From the NCBI GenBank assembly GCA_031284085.1, contig JAITAM010000114.1:1-14855 (forward strand): DNA of 14,855 nucleotides. The letters run 5' to 3'. Numbering within the stretch: position 1 is the first letter of the stretch; each line of letters opens with the position of its first letter. This document shows, piece by piece, positions 13,045 to 14,855 of the stretch. The notes beneath the pieces were generated by a model. The model ran no database searches. It was not told the origin of the DNA and saw only the letters and a program-made list of their open reading frames with translations. Made by a program: the position numbers and the translations under genes. Origin of the DNA: Spirochaetaceae bacterium (lineage in GTDB: Bacteria > Spirochaetota > Spirochaetia > Treponematales > Breznakiellaceae).

Positions 13045-13094
13045 TTGCAAAAGATATACTACTGTAATACTATTAGTACAATCGGTAGTAGTAT
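13045..13094 (+). promoter_or_regulatory. Promoter with overlapping inverted repeat for the vWA-like lipoprotein gene
   Basis: TTGCAA (13045-13050), 17 bases, TACTAT (13068-13073). An inverted repeat, ATACTACT (13056-13063) and AGTAGTAT (13087-13094), brackets the -10 and the likely start of transcription. This is a natural place for an operator or a 5' leader hairpin. The gene's AAGGAG and ATG follow at 13115-13132. Confidence 0.5.
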
Positions 13095-13129
13095 TAGCTA
13101 TCGTTATTTTCGCTAAGGAGTATATACAA

Positions 13130-14323
13130 ATGAAAAAACAAACAAAGTTTGCTTTTTGGGGTTCGTTAGGATCAGCCGTTGTAGTAACGGCTGGATTATT
13201 GGTCGGTGGCTGCGCAGGCTTTGACTTGGGGACGGCCGTTAGCACTACTCAAAAAGTAGTGAGTGCCGTAAAGCCCAATGGTGTATATGTTGGAGTGTTG
13301 AGCTACGGCTCTAATGCAACGGTATTGACGCCTACCGATACGGTCTTCCTTAATGATGAAGGCCTTCAAGGTCTTACAGGCCCAGACGGCTACCTAGACA
13401 AGTATAGTAGAGATGGAAGACCCGGTACAGTGCTGTATTATGCCGCACACAAAGTTCTTCATGACCTCAAAGCAACCGAAGGCTGGCTTCCTGCAAAGGT
13501 CGATAGCGTCAACTTCATTACGTTTACGGATGGTTTTGAGCAAGCTTCACTTGAGCGTTTGTCGGCAAGCCCTCTCGGTGGCGAAAGCCCCAACGACGGC
13601 GATTATGGCACTTACATTCACAACCGTATCCTCAATGACACGATTAAGGGTCAGCACATCGGCGCTTACGCGGTCGGTGCAAAACGTAACGAAACGTATG
13701 CGGCAGACTACGACAAGAATGTGAGTAATCTGGCTAGTGATGCGGCATATCGGATTGACATCAAAGATCCAAGCCAACTTGAAGCACAGTTTGACAAGAT
13801 AATTTCCGGCTTGAACAGCGTTAAGGTCATTTCTTCTTTAACACTGCGGGTTGTTGGTGTGAGCAGTTACAATGGGAGGAAGATCCGCGTTACCTTTGAC
13901 GGTAGTGCTAATGGAGCCGATTCTCAGAAATTCGTTGAAGGCACACTTTCCGGTACAAACCTTACCACTATCGATTTTAGCGGCGTCAATGCCGGCGTTG
14001 CCAAGGGCAGTTCCGTAACCGGTGGTAAACCAGGACAAGATTTGGCCACGCCGTTTACCTTTGACAGCTTCTTGGGGTATGAGCCGAACAGCGATGTCGT
14101 GAAGATGTGGGTTGAGAGCGCCCCTAATAGCGGGCAATACACCACATTAGCCGGTGACGATGCCGCTGGCTTTGAGATCAAAGTTACCTCTACAAAGACC
14201 GCTATTGTCTACTTGCTTTTGGATGCTAATAGCCAGTACACCGAAGATCAAATTGCAACAATTCGACAAGCCGCAAAAGATTTTGTAACACGGCTCTACA
14301 ACGTCAGTCAGGACAAAGCCTAA
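13130..14323 (+). CDS. Lipoprotein with a von Willebrand factor A-like domain
   Basis: A 397-residue predicted lipoprotein. The signal peptide has K2, K3 and K6, a hydrophobic core and lipobox LLVGGC with C28 lipidated. Residues 50-230 look like a vWA fold: a first strand GVYVGVLSYG, a mid strand VNFITFTDGFEQASLE carrying the T-D-G of the third metal-binding motif (133-135), then GQHIGAYAVGAKRNE as in the next vWA strand, and a helix QLEAQFDKIISGLNSV. The canonical DxSxS metal site is not seen in the first strand. A beta-rich module (SLTLRVVG...NGRKIRVTFDG) fills the rest. It probably acts outside the inner membrane in protein binding; the partner is unknown. ATG 13130 follows AAGGAG with nine bases between, and an intrinsic terminator lies 21 bases after the stop: a single-gene unit. 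Confidence 0.72.
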   Translation: MKKQTKFAFWGSLGSAVVVTAGLLVGGCAGFDLGTAVSTTQKVVSAVKPNGVYVGVLSYGSNATVLTPTDTVFLNDEGLQGLTGPDGYLDKYSRDGRPGTVLYYAAHKVLHDLKATEGWLPAKVDSVNFITFTDGFEQASLERLSASPLGGESPNDGDYGTYIHNRILNDTIKGQHIGAYAVGAKRNETYAADYDKNVSNLASDAAYRIDIKDPSQLEAQFDKIISGLNSVKVISSLTLRVVGVSSYNGRKIRVTFDGSANGADSQKFVEGTLSGTNLTTIDFSGVNAGVAKGSSVTGGKPGQDLATPFTFDSFLGYEPNSDVVKMWVESAPNSGQYTTLAGDDAAGFEIKVTSTKTAIVYLLLDANSQYTEDQIATIRQAAKDFVTRLYNVSQDKA

Positions 14324-14344
14324 TCCTTGAACTGCTGATAATGA

Positions 14345-14385
14345 AAAAAGAGCGGCATGCCTTTCTAGAGTGTGCCGCTCTTTTT
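14345..14385 (+). terminator. Intrinsic terminator of the vWA-like lipoprotein gene
   Basis: AAAAAGAGCGGCA (14345-14357) pairs exactly with TGCCGCTCTTTTT (14373-14385), with a 15-base loop. The stem ends in a T-run on the plus strand and an A-run on the other side, so it can work in both directions. Confidence 0.9.
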
Positions 14386-14474
14386 GCTTGCTGTTTTAAA
14401 CTTTCGAAACTTTCGGCATTGTATCAAAGGCGGTGTACGGTATTGGTATGGGCAGCTTCAGGGGGACAGACCCT

Positions 14475-14655
14475 TTAAAGCCTAAGCTTAGCGCGGAAGT
14501 TATCCCAGAACTCCTGCGTTACCTCAGACACTATCCGAGTTATTCCATGATACCGATGATATGCCCCTCCGTACTTCCAATCCTCTGCTGTGGGGTATCA
14601 GGTAAAATAGGAATTGTATGGAAGCCTGTGTCTCAAACAGTTTTTGTATTTGCAT
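14475..14655 (-). pseudogene. Short hypothetical gene, apparently frameshifted
   Basis: On the minus strand ATG 14655 follows GAGGAG with six to seven bases between, a strong translation start. The frame gives 43 residues (MQIQKLFETQASIQFLF...) to TGA 14526-14524. A different frame is open from 14597 to TAA 14477-14475, and its 40 residues (for example KYGGAYHRYHGITRIVSEVT) look more like a folded protein, rich in Trp, Tyr and His. The two halves differ by one base of phase, so one frameshift near 14600 would make a single protein of about 60 residues. I do not recognise the family. Either the gene is broken, the sequence has an error, or only the 43-residue peptide is made. Confidence 0.4.
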
Positions 14656-14855
14656 TGTTATCTCCTCACTATCGAGAATGTATAGGTCATATTTTATACC
14701 TATTTTGGGGAAAGATAAAGGGGGTATGATGGACAAATTCATGTCCTGCGGCCGCAGCTTGAGGGCGGTTCATAAAACTAATAGACAAAAAGCTTTCTCT
14801 TTAGTATTGTTACAAAGGTTAGCCTAAAGCCCTCCGCCTTGAGACAAGGGGATGG
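14656..14855. other. Window end without a firm gene
   Basis: A 33-codon frame on + (ATG 14726 to TAA 14825-14827) follows AAAGGGGG closely but has no recognisable features. At 14838-14850 CCTTG and CAAGG can form a small hairpin with loop AGA. A minus-strand TATAAA-type -10 near 14694-14703 could serve the short gene at 14655. Nothing more is seen. Confidence 0.3.

Noticed and set aside
14433..14729. Plus-strand 98-codon frame from GTG 14433
   Set aside because: It has no usable ribosome-binding site and lies opposite the better-started minus-strand frame at 14655; composition is not protein-like.

Overview
The window looks like chromosomal DNA from a spirochaete, most likely a Treponema. 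The support is indirect: a lipobox of the loose spirochaetal type (LVSC) on a solute-binding lipoprotein, a large multi-PAS/GAF soluble hybrid histidine kinase, mid-range base composition, and the mixture of housekeeping genes. No rRNA, tRNA or CRISPR array was seen. Species cannot be named from this sequence.

Layout. 1-354 is the 3' end of pyrE (+). 355-1914 is a 1.5 kb gene-poor stretch full of short palindromes, a tandem 70-nt structured repeat and probable gene remnants. 1915-5268 (-) is a 1117-aa hybrid sensor kinase with PAS, GAF, HisKA, HATPase and two receiver domains. 5269-5883 is a second repeat-rich stretch carrying the same repeat families, so the kinase sits between two related repeat blocks. 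5884-6936 (+) is a beta-propeller lactonase, whose 3' end overlaps by 17 bp the 3' end of a solute-binding lipoprotein gene (6920-8227, -). That gene follows a class I/II aminotransferase (8237-9526, -) as a two-gene operon. Next on the minus strand come corA (9770-10777), a newly proposed 32-codon leader ORF (10830-10928), ruvC (10942-11460) and yebC (11528-12265), readable as one transcript yebC-ruvC-leader-corA from a good promoter at 12313-12341. A VOC/epimerase-like gene (12464-12931, -) diverges from a vWA-like lipoprotein gene (13130-14323, +), which ends in a strong intrinsic terminator. The last 470 bases hold a short, apparently frameshifted reading frame and nothing else firm.

How it fits together. 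yebC-ruvC is a common DNA-repair/translation neighbourhood. The most interesting regulatory object is the ruvC-corA junction: a short ORF with an excellent Shine-Dalgarno site overlapping ruvC's stop, a 13-bp inverted repeat with one arm inside and one arm after the short ORF, and an anti-Shine-Dalgarno stretch that could pair with either ribosome-binding site. This resembles leader-peptide control of Mg2+ transporters such as corL-corA of Salmonella. The second theme is the repeat mosaic around the kinase: at least twelve copies of an 11-bp palindrome AGGTC(A/T)GACCT plus four other short repeat families, confined as far as I can see to the two intergenic blocks. Two genes (lactonase and aminotransferase) look leaderless.
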